Positions 39,045-48,530 of a stretch of DNA of 64,000 bases are shown piece after piece (positions within the stretch are counted from its first letter, which is position 1; each line of letters starts with the position of its first letter). The translations under genes were made by a program, and so were the position numbers. The DNA is taken from assembly GCF_023073355.1 (NCBI RefSeq), contig NZ_JADPJI010000002.1, positions 868,001 through 932,000 on the forward strand, written 5' to 3'. The notes under the pieces are model-generated. The model did not search any database. It was not told where the DNA came from and saw only the letters and a list, made by a program, of their open reading frames with translations. The DNA comes from Bradyrhizobium sp. 199 (GTDB taxonomy: Bacteria > Pseudomonadota > Alphaproteobacteria > Rhizobiales > Xanthobacteraceae).

Positions 39045-39881
39045 ATGCCGCAATCCGATCACTCGACTTCGTTTCCCTCGCGCCTTGTCGGCCAATACGC
39101 GCTGGTGACCGGCGCCTCACAAGGCATCGGCCGCGCCGTCGCTATCAGGCTCGCCCAGGAAGGCGCGACGGTCGCCATCAATTATCTCGGCAGCCCTGAA
39201 GGGGCTGAGGAGACGCTGGCGCTCGCACGAACGGCATCCGCCGGCCGCGGCCATGGCGAGATCGATCACATCATGGTCAAGGCCGATGTCGCCAGCGAAC
39301 AGGACGTCGGCGCAATGTTCGAGACGATCCTCTCGCGCTGGAAGCGCCTCGACTGTCTCGTCAACAATGCCGGCTTCCAGCGGGAGTCGCCCAGCGAAGC
39401 GCTCGACATCGAAACCTATCGCCGCATCATCGACGTCAATCTCAACGGCGCCGTGCTCTGCGCGCAGCAGGCGCTCGCCCATTTCGTCGCGCGCGGCGGA
39501 GGCGGCAGCATCATCAACTGCTCCAGCGTCCATCAGATCATTCCAAAGCCCGGCTATCTCGCTTACTCGATCAGCAAGGGCGGCATGGCCAATTTGACGC
39601 GCACGCTCGCGCTGGAGTTCGCCGGCCGCGGCATTCGCGTCAATGCGGTCGGCCCGGGCGCGATCGACACGCCGATCAACGCGGCCTGGACCGGCGATCC
39701 CCAGAAACGCGGCGTCGTCACCAGCCACATTCCCATGGGGCGCGTCGGCACGCCGGAAGAGATCGCCGCCGTGTTCGCCTTCCTCGCCTCCGACGACGCA
39801 AGCTACATCACCGGGCAGACTCTCTACGCCTGTGGCGGCCTGACGCTGTTCCCGGAATTCCGGGACAATTGGGCAAGCTGA
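39045..39881 (+). CDS. SDR-family oxidoreductase
   Basis: 278 residues from ATG 39045, with GGAGA upstream. NAD(P)-binding TGASQGIGRAV, NNAG, the catalytic Ser (NCSSVHQ), YxxxK (YSISK) and the family end ITGQTLYACGGLTLFPEF are present. The last part resembles glucose-1-dehydrogenase-like members, but the substrate is open. It begins 73 bases after the broken permease and may be the survivor of a larger operon. Confidence 0.88.
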   Translation: MPQSDHSTSFPSRLVGQYALVTGASQGIGRAVAIRLAQEGATVAINYLGSPEGAEETLALARTASAGRGHGEIDHIMVKADVASEQDVGAMFETILSRWKRLDCLVNNAGFQRESPSEALDIETYRRIIDVNLNGAVLCAQQALAHFVARGGGGSIINCSSVHQIIPKPGYLAYSISKGGMANLTRTLALEFAGRGIRVNAVGPGAIDTPINAAWTGDPQKRGVVTSHIPMGRVGTPEEIAAVFAFLASDDASYITGQTLYACGGLTLFPEFRDNWAS

Positions 39882-39924
39882 ACGGGATCTGGCAAAGCCG
39901 GCCCGCGTAGACTACATCTGCGCC

Positions 39925-40746
39925 ATGGCAGACGCTCCGCTGGCAAGCTCACCCCTCGAGGATTTCGTCGACCGGCACGAACGGCTGTTCGTGCTGACCG
40001 GCGCCGGCTGCAGCACCAATTCGGGCATTCCCGATTATCGCGACAGAAACGGCAACTGGAAGCGAACCCAGCCGGTGAACTTTCAGTCCTTCATGTCGGA
40101 CGAGCAGACGCGCCGGCGCTATTGGGCGCGCAGCCTGATCGGGTGGCGGCGGTTCGGCCGGGCAAAGCCGAACGATGCGCATCACGCGCTGGCCCGGCTC
40201 GAGGCGAGCGGGCGGTGCCGGATGCTGCTGACCCAGAACGTCGACCGGCTGCATCAATCCGCCGGTCACCGGCAGGTGATCGACCTGCACGGCCGGCTCG
40301 ACCTGGTCCGCTGCATGGGCTGCGGGGCGAAGACGCCGCGCGATGAGTTTCAGCACGCGCTTGGCCGCGCCAATGCGGCGTGGTTGAAGCTCGACGCCGC
40401 CGATGCACCGGATGGCGACGCCGATCTGGAGCACGAGGATTTTTCGTCCTTCGAAGTGCCGGTCTGCGAAGCCTGCGGCGGCATCCTCAAGCCCGACGTC
40501 GTGTTCTTCGGCGAGAACGTCCCGCGTGACATCGTCGCTAGCGCGCAGGACCATATATCGCAGGCCGACGCGATGCTCATCGTCGGCTCCTCGCTGATGG
40601 TCTACTCCGGATTCCGCTTCGTGCAGGCTGCCGCGCAGCGCAATATTCCGATTGCGGCTGTCAATCTCGGCCGCACCCGCGCCGACGATCTCCTCACGCT
40701 CAAGGTCGAGGAGCGTTGCGAAGCGGCGCTTGCATTCCTGCTCTGA
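39925..40746 (+). CDS. NAD-dependent protein deacylase, Sir2 family
   Basis: 273 residues. Sirtuin motifs are complete: GAGCSTNSGIPDYRD near the start, TQNVDRLHQSAG, the catalytic His in DLHGRLD, two zinc-binding Cys pairs (CMGC and CEAC) and GSSLMVYSGFRF. It removes acyl groups from lysines using NAD. It may balance acetyl-CoA- or acyl-dependent enzymes of nearby catabolism, but nothing in sequence names a target. Confidence 0.92.
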   Translation: MADAPLASSPLEDFVDRHERLFVLTGAGCSTNSGIPDYRDRNGNWKRTQPVNFQSFMSDEQTRRRYWARSLIGWRRFGRAKPNDAHHALARLEASGRCRMLLTQNVDRLHQSAGHRQVIDLHGRLDLVRCMGCGAKTPRDEFQHALGRANAAWLKLDAADAPDGDADLEHEDFSSFEVPVCEACGGILKPDVVFFGENVPRDIVASAQDHISQADAMLIVGSSLMVYSGFRFVQAAAQRNIPIAAVNLGRTRADDLLTLKVEERCEAALAFLL

Positions 40747-40887
40747 TCGCGCAGGCGGTGAACACGCCTTGCCTATTGCATAGGTGCCAAGCAGAATGGC
40801 CGGACGCGGCGTTGTCCTCGTCGTCCATGGCATGGAAATTGCCTCGTTTTTTGAACCGGTCTTGACGATCAGCGCGGAGAATTTGGA

Positions 40888-42969
40888 ATGCTTGAGGGAG
40901 CCGAGGTGCGGCTTGCCGTCGACATCGGTGGCACGTTCACCGACATCGTGCTGGACGTGGGCGAGGTACGGAAGACGCGCAAGCTGCTGACAACGCAGCG
41001 GCCCGAACAGGCGGTGCTGGACGGCATGCGCCTCATTCTCACTGACGCGGGCGCGCATATCAGCGACATCGACGTTTTCATTCACGGCACAACGCTCGCG
41101 ACCAACGCGATCATCGAGCGCCGCGGTGCCAGGACGGCGCTGATCGCGACCGAAGGCTTTCGCGACGTGCTCGATATCGGCACCGAGAGCCGCTACGACC
41201 AGTACGATCTCGGCATCGACAAGCCCAGGCCGCTGACGCCGCGCAGTCTTCGTTTCACCGTGCCCGAGCGCATCGACGCCCATGGCGTCGTGCGCCTTCC
41301 GCTCGATGAGATTTCGGTGCGCGCACTCGCGCCGAAATTGCGTGAGCTGGGCGTCGAGAGCGTCGCGATCGCCTTCCTGCATTCCTACGCCAATCCCGAG
41401 CACGAGCGGCGTGCAGCCGCGATTCTGGCCGAGGAGATGCCTGGCATCTCCGTGACCGTGTCCTCCGCCGTGTGTCCCGAGATCCGCGAGTATGAGCGCA
41501 CATCGACTGCGGTTGCGAACGCCTATGTGCAGCCCCTGATCGACGGTTATCTCGCCCGCATGTCCGATGCCTTGCAGGTCGAGCAGTACCGCGGCGCGAT
41601 CTACCTCGTCACCTCTGGCGGAGGCGTGACGTCAATCGAGACGGCGCGACGCTTTCCGGTGCGCCTCGTCGAATCCGGCCCCGCCGGCGGCGCGATTTTC
41701 GCGGCGCAGATCGCAGCGCGGCTAGGCGAGAGCAAGGTGCTGTCCTTCGACATGGGCGGCACCACGGCAAAGATCTGCCTGATTGAGAAATACCAGCCCG
41801 AGACTTCACGCGTGTTCGAGGTCGATCGCGCTGCACGCTTCCTGAAAGGCTCCGGTCTGCCGGTGCGGATTCCCGTGATCGAGATGGTCGAGATCGGCGC
41901 CGGTGGCGGCTCGATCGCCCATGTCGACGCCATGAAGCGCGTTACGGTTGGTCCCGAGAGTGCCTCGTCGGAACCCGGGCCCGCCTGCTATGGCCGCGGC
42001 GGCCTGCGTCCGGCCGTGACGGATGCCGACGTTGCGCTCGGCCTGATCGATCCAAACGCCTTTGCGGGTGGAACGATCAAGCTCGACCCTGAACTCTCCA
42101 AGCAGGCGCTGCTGCGCAGCGTTGGCGAGCCGCTCGGTCTGTCGGCGGAAACCGCGGCCTACGCCGTGCACGAGGTCGTCTGCGAGAACATGGCGAGCGC
42201 GGCGCGCGTGCATGCGGTCGAGCGCGGCGAGATTGTCGGCCAGCACACGTTGATCGCCTTCGGCGGTGCCGCACCGCTGCACGCGGCGCGCGTCGCCGAG
42301 AAGATCGGCGTCTCCCGGGTCATCGTGCCCTCCAATGCCGGCGTCGGCTCGGCTGTCGGGTTCCTGGCCGCTCCGATCGCCTATGAACTGGTGCGAAGCC
42401 GCCATGTCCGGCTCGACGATTTTGATACCGAAGCGGTCTCCGACCTCTTGCAGGAGATGGTGACCGAAGCGCGCGCACTGGTCGAGCCGGGCGCGGCCGG
42501 CGCGCCGGTCCGCGAGCGCCGCGCCGCCTTCATGCGCTATGTCGGCCAGGGTCATGAGATCTCGGTCGAGCTGCCGATCCGGCGGCTGACGACGGCCGAT
42601 CTCGCCGGCCTGCGCCGGAAGTTCGAGGCGGATTATGCGGCGATGTTCGAGCGGTCGATCCCGGGCGCTGCGATCGAGGTGCTGAGCTGGTCCGTGCTCG
42701 CGACCACCGACGCGCGCAATCCGCCGCGTGTGGCCGAGGTGACGCGCATGCCCGCCGGCAAGGCGTCGGGCAGCCGCAAATTCTTCGACGGCCGTGCCGG
42801 CGAACTGATGGATATTCCGCTCTACCGCCGCGAAGACATGGCGCCGGGCGCGACCATCGCGGGCCCGGCCGTGATCGCCGAGGACGAAACCTCGACCTTC
42901 GTCTCTACCAGTTTTGACGCCCATATCGACGGTGCCGGCAGCATCGTCATGGAACGAAAGGCGGCCTGA
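40888..42969 (+). CDS. hyuA: Hydantoinase/oxoprolinase subunit A (HyuA-like, ATP-dependent)
   Basis: 693 residues. The N-terminal hydantoinase A domain has VDIGGTFTDIVLDVG and GTTLATNAIIERRGA; the middle holds FDMGGTTAKICLIEK and GPACYGRGG, phosphate-loop motifs of the ASKHA fold. Together with HyuB it opens cyclic imides or amides such as hydantoins, 5-oxoproline or, in a related branch, carboxylates acetone. The separate A and B genes argue against fused eukaryote-type 5-oxoprolinase. Confidence 0.92.
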   Translation: MLEGAEVRLAVDIGGTFTDIVLDVGEVRKTRKLLTTQRPEQAVLDGMRLILTDAGAHISDIDVFIHGTTLATNAIIERRGARTALIATEGFRDVLDIGTESRYDQYDLGIDKPRPLTPRSLRFTVPERIDAHGVVRLPLDEISVRALAPKLRELGVESVAIAFLHSYANPEHERRAAAILAEEMPGISVTVSSAVCPEIREYERTSTAVANAYVQPLIDGYLARMSDALQVEQYRGAIYLVTSGGGVTSIETARRFPVRLVESGPAGGAIFAAQIAARLGESKVLSFDMGGTTAKICLIEKYQPETSRVFEVDRAARFLKGSGLPVRIPVIEMVEIGAGGGSIAHVDAMKRVTVGPESASSEPGPACYGRGGLRPAVTDADVALGLIDPNAFAGGTIKLDPELSKQALLRSVGEPLGLSAETAAYAVHEVVCENMASAARVHAVERGEIVGQHTLIAFGGAAPLHAARVAEKIGVSRVIVPSNAGVGSAVGFLAAPIAYELVRSRHVRLDDFDTEAVSDLLQEMVTEARALVEPGAAGAPVRERRAAFMRYVGQGHEISVELPIRRLTTADLAGLRRKFEADYAAMFERSIPGAAIEVLSWSVLATTDARNPPRVAEVTRMPAGKASGSRKFFDGRAGELMDIPLYRREDMAPGATIAGPAVIAEDETSTFVSTSFDAHIDGAGSIVMERKAA

Positions 42970-42971
42970 TC

Positions 42972-44630
42972 ATGAGCAAGGCAAGTGGCGCGAGCCTGAT
43001 CGACCTTCAGATCATGTGGCACCGGCTGATCGCGGTGGTCGAGGAGCAGGCGCAGGTGCTGCTGCGCACCGCCTTCAGCCCGATCGTGCGCGAATGCGGC
43101 GATCTCTCGGCAGGCGTGTTCGACCTCAGGGGACGCATGCTGGCGCAGGCGGTGACCGGCACGCCCGGACACGTCAACTCGATGGCGGAATCGGTCAAGC
43201 ACTTCATCGCCCACTTTCCGATCGAGACGATGAAGGAGGGCGATGCCTACATCACCAACGATCCCTGGATGGGCACCGGCCACCTCAACGATTTCGTCGT
43301 CACCACGCCCTGCTTCAAGGACGGCAAGCCGGTAGCGCTGTTCTCCTGCACCAGCCATCTCATGGACATCGGCGGCATCGGCTTCGGGCCCGACGCCACC
43401 GACGTGTTCATGGAGGGGCTCTACATCCCCATGCTGAAGTTGATCGACCAGGGCGTCGTCAACGAGACGCTGATGGCGATGATCCGCACCAACACGCGGC
43501 TGCCGATCGATACCGAGGGCGACACCTATTCGCTCGCCGGCTGCAACGACGTCGGCTGCGAACGTCTGGTCGAGATGATGACCGAGTTCGGCATCGACAC
43601 GCTCGACGAGCTTGGTGACTACATCTGCGAACGCTCGCGCGAAGCCGTGCTGGCCGAAATCGCCAAGCTGCCGAAGGGCAGCTGGCGCAACACCATGGTG
43701 GTCGACGGCTATGATGCCCCGGTGACGCTGGCCGCGATGCTGACGATTTCGGATACGGGCATTCACGTCGATTTCGCCGGCACCTCGCTCGCCTCGCAGT
43801 TCGGCATCAACGTGCCTCTTTCATACACCACGGCCTACACCGTGTTCGGGCTCGGCTGCGTCGTCGCCTCGCAGATTCCGAACAATGCCGGCTCGCTCTC
43901 GCCGCTGACGGTGTCGGCTCCCGCAGGCGCGATCCTCAATGCGCCCAAGCCCGCGCCGGTCGCCTCGCGCCATATCATCGGCCAGATGCTGCCCGACGTG
44001 GTGTTCGGCTGCCTGCGCCAGATCATTCCGGAGCGCGTGCCGGCGGAGGGCACCTCGTGCCTGTGGAATCTCAACGTGCGCGGCCAGACCCGCTCGGGCG
44101 TCGGCGGCAATTACGGGTTCTCGATGGCGGTGACGTCCAATGGCGGCACCGGCGCGCGCTTTGCGAAGGACGGGCTGTCGGCCACCGCCTATCCCAGCGG
44201 CGTGCGCGGCACGCCGGTCGAGATCGCCGAGACGCAGACGCCTTTGATCTTCTGGCGCAAGGAGCTGCGTCCGGATTCCGGTGGGGCAGGGCGCACCCGC
44301 GGCGGCCTCGGCCAGATCATCGAGGTCGGTAGCGGCGTCGACGCGCCGTTCGATATCCTGGCGGCGTTCGACCGCATCGATCATCCGCCGCGCGGCCGCG
44401 ATGGCGGCCAGAACGGCGAGGCCGGCTATGTCGGGCTGAAGTCCGGAAAGAAGCTGCGCGGCAAGGGCTTTCAGCAGGTGCCGCCGGATGATCGCCTCGT
44501 GGTGCTGACGCCCGGCGGCGCCGGCATCGGTGCGCCAGCCGAGCGCGATCGGGCGGCCGTCAAGGACGATATCGAAAGCGGCCTCGTGTCCGCCGACAAT
44601 GCGGCTGCAGTTTATGGTTATGCGCGGTGA
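42972..44630 (+). CDS. hyuB: Hydantoinase/oxoprolinase subunit B (HyuB-like)
   Basis: 552 residues starting 2 bases after hyuA. Family markers are FSPIVRECGDLSAGVFD, DAYITNDPWMGTGHLNDF and the late DSGGAGRTRGGLGQIIEV. It is the partner subunit of HyuA and shares its transcript. The following TRAP genes suggest the substrate is brought in as an anion by the dedicated transporter. Confidence 0.92.
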   Translation: MSKASGASLIDLQIMWHRLIAVVEEQAQVLLRTAFSPIVRECGDLSAGVFDLRGRMLAQAVTGTPGHVNSMAESVKHFIAHFPIETMKEGDAYITNDPWMGTGHLNDFVVTTPCFKDGKPVALFSCTSHLMDIGGIGFGPDATDVFMEGLYIPMLKLIDQGVVNETLMAMIRTNTRLPIDTEGDTYSLAGCNDVGCERLVEMMTEFGIDTLDELGDYICERSREAVLAEIAKLPKGSWRNTMVVDGYDAPVTLAAMLTISDTGIHVDFAGTSLASQFGINVPLSYTTAYTVFGLGCVVASQIPNNAGSLSPLTVSAPAGAILNAPKPAPVASRHIIGQMLPDVVFGCLRQIIPERVPAEGTSCLWNLNVRGQTRSGVGGNYGFSMAVTSNGGTGARFAKDGLSATAYPSGVRGTPVEIAETQTPLIFWRKELRPDSGGAGRTRGGLGQIIEVGSGVDAPFDILAAFDRIDHPPRGRDGGQNGEAGYVGLKSGKKLRGKGFQQVPPDDRLVVLTPGGAGIGAPAERDRAAVKDDIESGLVSADNAAAVYGYAR

Positions 44631-44668
44631 CGCCATCCGGCGTCGGGCACACCGAACGGAGGGGAGCA

Positions 44669-45670
44669 ATGATCACGCGACGGAACTTCACCGCGGGCGC
44701 AGCGACGCTGTTTGCCGCGGGCCACATCTCCACCCGTGCGCGGGCGGCCACGACGAGCTGGGACATGTCGACGGTGTGGCCCGACGGCAATTTTCACACC
44801 CAGAACGCGGTGGCCTTCGCGGAAGAGGTGAAGAAGCAGAGCGGCGGTGCGGTCGCCATCACGGTGAAAGCCGGTGGCCAGCTCGGCTTCAAGGGACCCG
44901 AGCACTTACGCGCCGTGCGCGACGGCCTGGTGCCGCTCGCCGACGTCCTCAACATCCAGCAGGTCGGCGATGAGCCCTTCATGGGCGTCGAGAGCATCCC
45001 GTTTCTCTGCGGCTCCGTGGACGAATTGAAGGTGCTGCACAAATACGTGCGGCCCGAATACGACAAGATTGCCGCGCGCAACAACCAGAAGATCCTCTAC
45101 ATCGTGCCGTGGCCGACCCAGTATCTGCACCTCAAGGCGAAGGTCGCCGACGTCGAGGGCCTGAAGAACATCAAGATTCGCGTGCCCGACAAGAATGCGG
45201 TCGAGATGCTGAATGCGGTCGGCATGGCGGCGGTGATGATTCCCTGGGGCGAAACGATTCCCGCGCTCGCCTCCGGCGCGGTGGCCGGCGTCTCCACCTC
45301 CTCGGTGTCGGGCGTCGACGGCAAGTTCTGGGAGTTCCTCAAATATGTCTACCCGACCAACCACGTCTGGTCGTCGCAGATGCTCACCGTCAATCTCGAT
45401 TCCTGGAAGTCGATCGGCGCCGATCAGCAGAAGCTCGTCGCGGATGTCGCCGCGAAGATGGAGCCGGGTTTCTGGGCGAACTCGCTCAAGGCCGACGTCG
45501 ACAGCCTCAACCGCCTCAAGGAAGGCGGCATGGAGGTGGTGCCGGTCTCGGATGCGATGATGACGGATATCCGGGCCAAGACTGCGCCGCAGTTGGATGC
45601 CTTCCTCAAGCGCGTGCCGGCGGCGGACAAGCCGGTGCGGGCCTATCTCGCCGACATGAAGCGTGGCTGA
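44669..45670 (+). CDS. TRAP transporter substrate-binding protein (DctP-type)
   Basis: 333 residues from ATG 44669, with GGGGAG upstream. The N-terminus MITRRNFTAGAATLFAAG has a twin-arginine signal. The mature part reads as a DctP fold (FAEEVKKQSGGAVAITVKAGGQLG; MLNAVGMAAVMIPWGETIPAL), including the Arg region IKIRVPDKNA that binds carboxylates. It forms a TRAP unit with the two membrane genes downstream. Confidence 0.92.
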   Translation: MITRRNFTAGAATLFAAGHISTRARAATTSWDMSTVWPDGNFHTQNAVAFAEEVKKQSGGAVAITVKAGGQLGFKGPEHLRAVRDGLVPLADVLNIQQVGDEPFMGVESIPFLCGSVDELKVLHKYVRPEYDKIAARNNQKILYIVPWPTQYLHLKAKVADVEGLKNIKIRVPDKNAVEMLNAVGMAAVMIPWGETIPALASGAVAGVSTSSVSGVDGKFWEFLKYVYPTNHVWSSQMLTVNLDSWKSIGADQQKLVADVAAKMEPGFWANSLKADVDSLNRLKEGGMEVVPVSDAMMTDIRAKTAPQLDAFLKRVPAADKPVRAYLADMKRG

Positions 45671-46274
45671 GGGCGGAGCCGTGGTGAGCGTCTCGCCCGA
45701 AGCTCCGCAGAGCCTCAACGCAGCGGCACCAGTGCCGCTGCGCATTCTGCTCGACGGCATCGACCGTCTCGGCCGGCTCGACGGCTGGATCGGCGGTGGC
45801 TGTCTCCTGGCGCTGACGCTGCTGATGCTGTGCGAGGTCGCAACGCGCTTCCTGTCGAACTTCCTGCCGTTCTTCCCGCCGACCATCTCGATCGCCTGGG
45901 AATATTCTTCCTATCTGATGGCGGCGTCCTTCACCTTCGGCGCCGCCATGACGCTGCGGGTCGGCGGGCACATCCGTGTCGTGCTGCTGCTCAAGAACGC
46001 GCCGGCCTTGGTGCAGCGCGCGCTCGAGATTCTCTCCGCTGCGGTCGGCTTCGCCTTCATGGCGTTCCTGAGCTCGGCGATGGCGAAGTTCGCCTTCGGC
46101 GCCTATGTGCGCGGCCAGGTCTCGACCTCGAGCGACACGCCGCTGTGGTTTCCACAAGCCGTGGTCACCTTCGGCATGCTGCTGCTGACATTGCAGTTCC
46201 TGGCGCGCGCGATCCAGGCGGTGCTCGGCCTGCCGCTGGAAGATCACCGCATGAAGGCCTCGCCCGTCGAATGA
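45663..46274 (+). CDS. TRAP transporter small permease (DctQ-type)
   Basis: 203 residues from GTG 45663, overlapping the previous stop by 8 bases. It has four hydrophobic segments (for example LLALTLLMLCEVATRF and VVTFGMLLLTLQFL), the expected topology for DctQ, joining the binding protein to the large permease. Confidence 0.88.
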   Translation: MAEGGAVVSVSPEAPQSLNAAAPVPLRILLDGIDRLGRLDGWIGGGCLLALTLLMLCEVATRFLSNFLPFFPPTISIAWEYSSYLMAASFTFGAAMTLRVGGHIRVVLLLKNAPALVQRALEILSAAVGFAFMAFLSSAMAKFAFGAYVRGQVSTSSDTPLWFPQAVVTFGMLLLTLQFLARAIQAVLGLPLEDHRMKASPVE

Positions 46275-46305
46275 CCGCTTCGCTCGCTCCAGGATTCAGG
46301 ACCGC

Positions 46306-47610
46306 ATGACCATCGAAGTGGTTGCCTTGTTCGCGATGCTGTTTGCTTTGCTGGCCTGCGGCGTGTGGATCGGTCTGACCCTTGCGCTTACTGCGACGCT
46401 TCTGCTCGCGATGTTCCGCTCGATCCCGCTCGACAAGCTGTTACCGCAATACGCCTGGAATATCCTGACCACGCAGGAGCTGCTGGCGCTGCCGCTGTTC
46501 ATCCTGATGGGGGAGCTGCTGTTTCGCACCCGCCTGTCGCGCTCGTTGTTCCAGGGCCTCGCGCCATGGGCGGGCTTGCTGCCCGGCCGGCTGCTGCATG
46601 TGAACGTGATCGGCTGCACGATCTTCGCGGCGATCTCGGGCTCGTCGGCGGCGACGACGCAGGTGATCGGCCGCATGTCGCTGAACGAGCTCTTGCGCCG
46701 CGGCTATTCCCGCGACATCGCGATCGGATCGCTCGCCGGCGCCGGCACGCTCGGCTTCCTGATCCCGCCGTCCAACATCATGATCATCTACGGCGTGCTC
46801 GGCGACGTCTCCATTCTCAAGCTCTTCACCGCCGGCGTGCTGCCGGGGTTCCTGCTTGCCGGGACCTTCATGGCCTGGGTGATGCTGCACACCAGCCTCA
46901 AGCCCGCGATGGTGCCGGAGGCGGAAGCCAAGCTTTCGCAGGTGCCGTGGAGCCAGCGCTTCGCCGCGCTCAAGGATCTCGCGCCGGCGCTGTTCCTGAT
47001 CGCCTGCGTGCTCGGCTCGATGTATGGCGGGCTCGCGACGCCTTCGGAGGCCGCCGCCGTCGGCGTGCTCGGCGCCGCGCTGGTCGCATGGGCGCAGGGA
47101 TCGATGTCGCAGCAGGTGATGCGCGATGTATTGATCGGCTCGGTCGTGACCTGCTCGATGATCGCGCTGATCGTGTTAGGGGCCTCGATCCTCGGCAACG
47201 CCGCCGCCTTCCTCGGCATCCCGCAGGCGGTGGCGGCCTTCGTCAAGGGGCTCGGCCTGTCGCCCTTCATGCTGATCGTGGCGCTGATCGTCTTCTACCT
47301 GATCCTCGGCTGCTTCCTCGACGGCTTCTCCATGATCGTGATGACGCTGCCGATCGTGCTGCCGATCGTGAAGGGGGCCGGCTTCGACGAGATCTGGTTC
47401 GGCGTGTTCCTGGTGCTCGCCGTCGAGATGGCGCAGATCACCCCGCCGGTCGGCTTCAACCTGTTCGTGATCCAGGGCCTGACAGAGGATGGCCTCGGCT
47501 ACATCGCGCGCGTCACGATGCCGTATCTGATGATCATGATGGGCTTCGTGCTGCTGCTGACGCTGTGGCCCGGCATCGTCACGATACTGCCGCGGGTGCT
47601 GTACGGGTAG
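46306..47610 (+). CDS. TRAP transporter large permease (DctM-type)
   Basis: 434 residues with about 11-12 membrane segments. The DctM signatures LPLFILMGELLFRTRLS, GSSAATTQVIGR and IPPSNIMIIYGVLG are present. It uses a sodium or proton gradient for uptake. It completes the hyuA-hyuB-dctPQM operon. Confidence 0.93.
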   Translation: MTIEVVALFAMLFALLACGVWIGLTLALTATLLLAMFRSIPLDKLLPQYAWNILTTQELLALPLFILMGELLFRTRLSRSLFQGLAPWAGLLPGRLLHVNVIGCTIFAAISGSSAATTQVIGRMSLNELLRRGYSRDIAIGSLAGAGTLGFLIPPSNIMIIYGVLGDVSILKLFTAGVLPGFLLAGTFMAWVMLHTSLKPAMVPEAEAKLSQVPWSQRFAALKDLAPALFLIACVLGSMYGGLATPSEAAAVGVLGAALVAWAQGSMSQQVMRDVLIGSVVTCSMIALIVLGASILGNAAAFLGIPQAVAAFVKGLGLSPFMLIVALIVFYLILGCFLDGFSMIVMTLPIVLPIVKGAGFDEIWFGVFLVLAVEMAQITPPVGFNLFVIQGLTEDGLGYIARVTMPYLMIMMGFVLLLTLWPGIVTILPRVLYG

Positions 47611-47654
47611 TTGATGTCTCGGCCGCCGACATTTTGAAGCCCGTCCACCTACCA

Positions 47655-48245
47655 TCCCTTGTATTGCCCGACGGGCAAAACACGCCAGCGCAGGGTCGAT
47701 CGCCCTCGACAAAAATATTCGAATTTACAGAAGTTCGGGTTTGCCGTACAAGCCTGACATCCCGCCCGCCGCAAGGGGCGTTTCGCGATCGTCACGGGAC
47801 GCGGGCCGGGATGCGGTGGCCGCGACGGCGTCGGCGCGCGATGTTGATTGCAGGGCGGGGAGACCCGTGAGCAGTGACAGGCGCGATACGACACGGCGCT
47901 GACAGCGTCTTCGAATGGTCTCGACGGTGAGCGCACGCCAGCCGTGGAGAACCCAGCGAGGATGTGCGCGGACGGAGAAGTCGTGTGGTCCTGACGCCCG
48001 GGGTCTGTCCGTCAAGTCCTGCGGAGATGTGGCGGCCAACTGGTGCGCGCATCGATCATCCGCAAGGCGACGGGGGCAATAGTGCATCGCTCCCCGAGGA
48101 GAGCACGAAGGACACCGTGAAAACCATCGCGCAGGGAAGGCCGGGACGTTCCGGCGTCACCTGTCGTCCACCCCGTGCGCGTTTACTCGCACACGCGGGA
48201 CTTCGGGTGCCAGCCGGCGCCCGGCCCTCCCTGCGCCCTTGCTTC
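47655..48245. repeat. Large conserved intergenic element (multi-copy type in this lineage)
   Basis: A roughly 590-base block with no credible gene. It opens with TTGCCCGACGGGCAA and contains one frame reading RYDTALTASSNGLDGE and later ARMCADGEVVWS, then STKDTVKTIAQGRPG in another frame. I recall these peptides from many short hypothetical proteins called across Bradyrhizobium-type genomes, which marks this as a repeated element called as protein by mistake. The frames lack start, ribosome site and continuity. It follows the TRAP operon. Confidence 0.6.
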
Positions 48246-48334
48246 AGTTAGGGGCGAAAGAAGACAACAAAGCTCGGGCGAACACGCCGCGAGAATGCGA
48301 AGGTATGGCCGCTATCCCAAAACGATCTCGATGC

Positions 48335-48471
48335 CTGTGCCCCGTACGCAGCGCAGCGTCCCTTCGACGATGTGCTGCAGAGCCGGGCCCATGTCTCCGC
48401 GCGACGATCGGAAACGTGGGTCCCGGCTCTGCGCTGCAACGTGAAGGACGTTGCAGCGCGTCCGGGACACG
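48335..48471. repeat. Dispersed palindromic repeat, family A, copy 3
   Basis: It opens CTGTGCCCCGTACGCAGCGC and closes GCGCGTCCGGGACACG, with CAGAGCCGGGCCCATG and GGGTCCCGGCTCTGC inside. It sits just behind the large element at 47655 and before the convergent GST gene end. Confidence 0.78.
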
Positions 48472-48530
48472 GGATCGTTGTCGACAGGGACGACGTCTTG
48501 ATCGTCAAGGCGATGCGGCGTTCAACCGAA

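Noticed and set aside
46365..47870. A 501-codon plus-strand frame over the TRAP large permease
   Set aside because: It is a shifted reading of dctM; it lacks hydrophobic segments and continues into the repeat element.
47964..48444. Small open frames in the 47.7-48.5 kb region
   Set aside because: No ribosome sites, broken frames and a repeat-like nature; better explained as a non-genic element.
48481..48502. A partial ECF42-like site (TGTCGA ... CGTCTT) near 48479-48504
   Set aside because: The spacing is only about 9 bases and no gene starts behind it, so it does not match the four true-looking sites.
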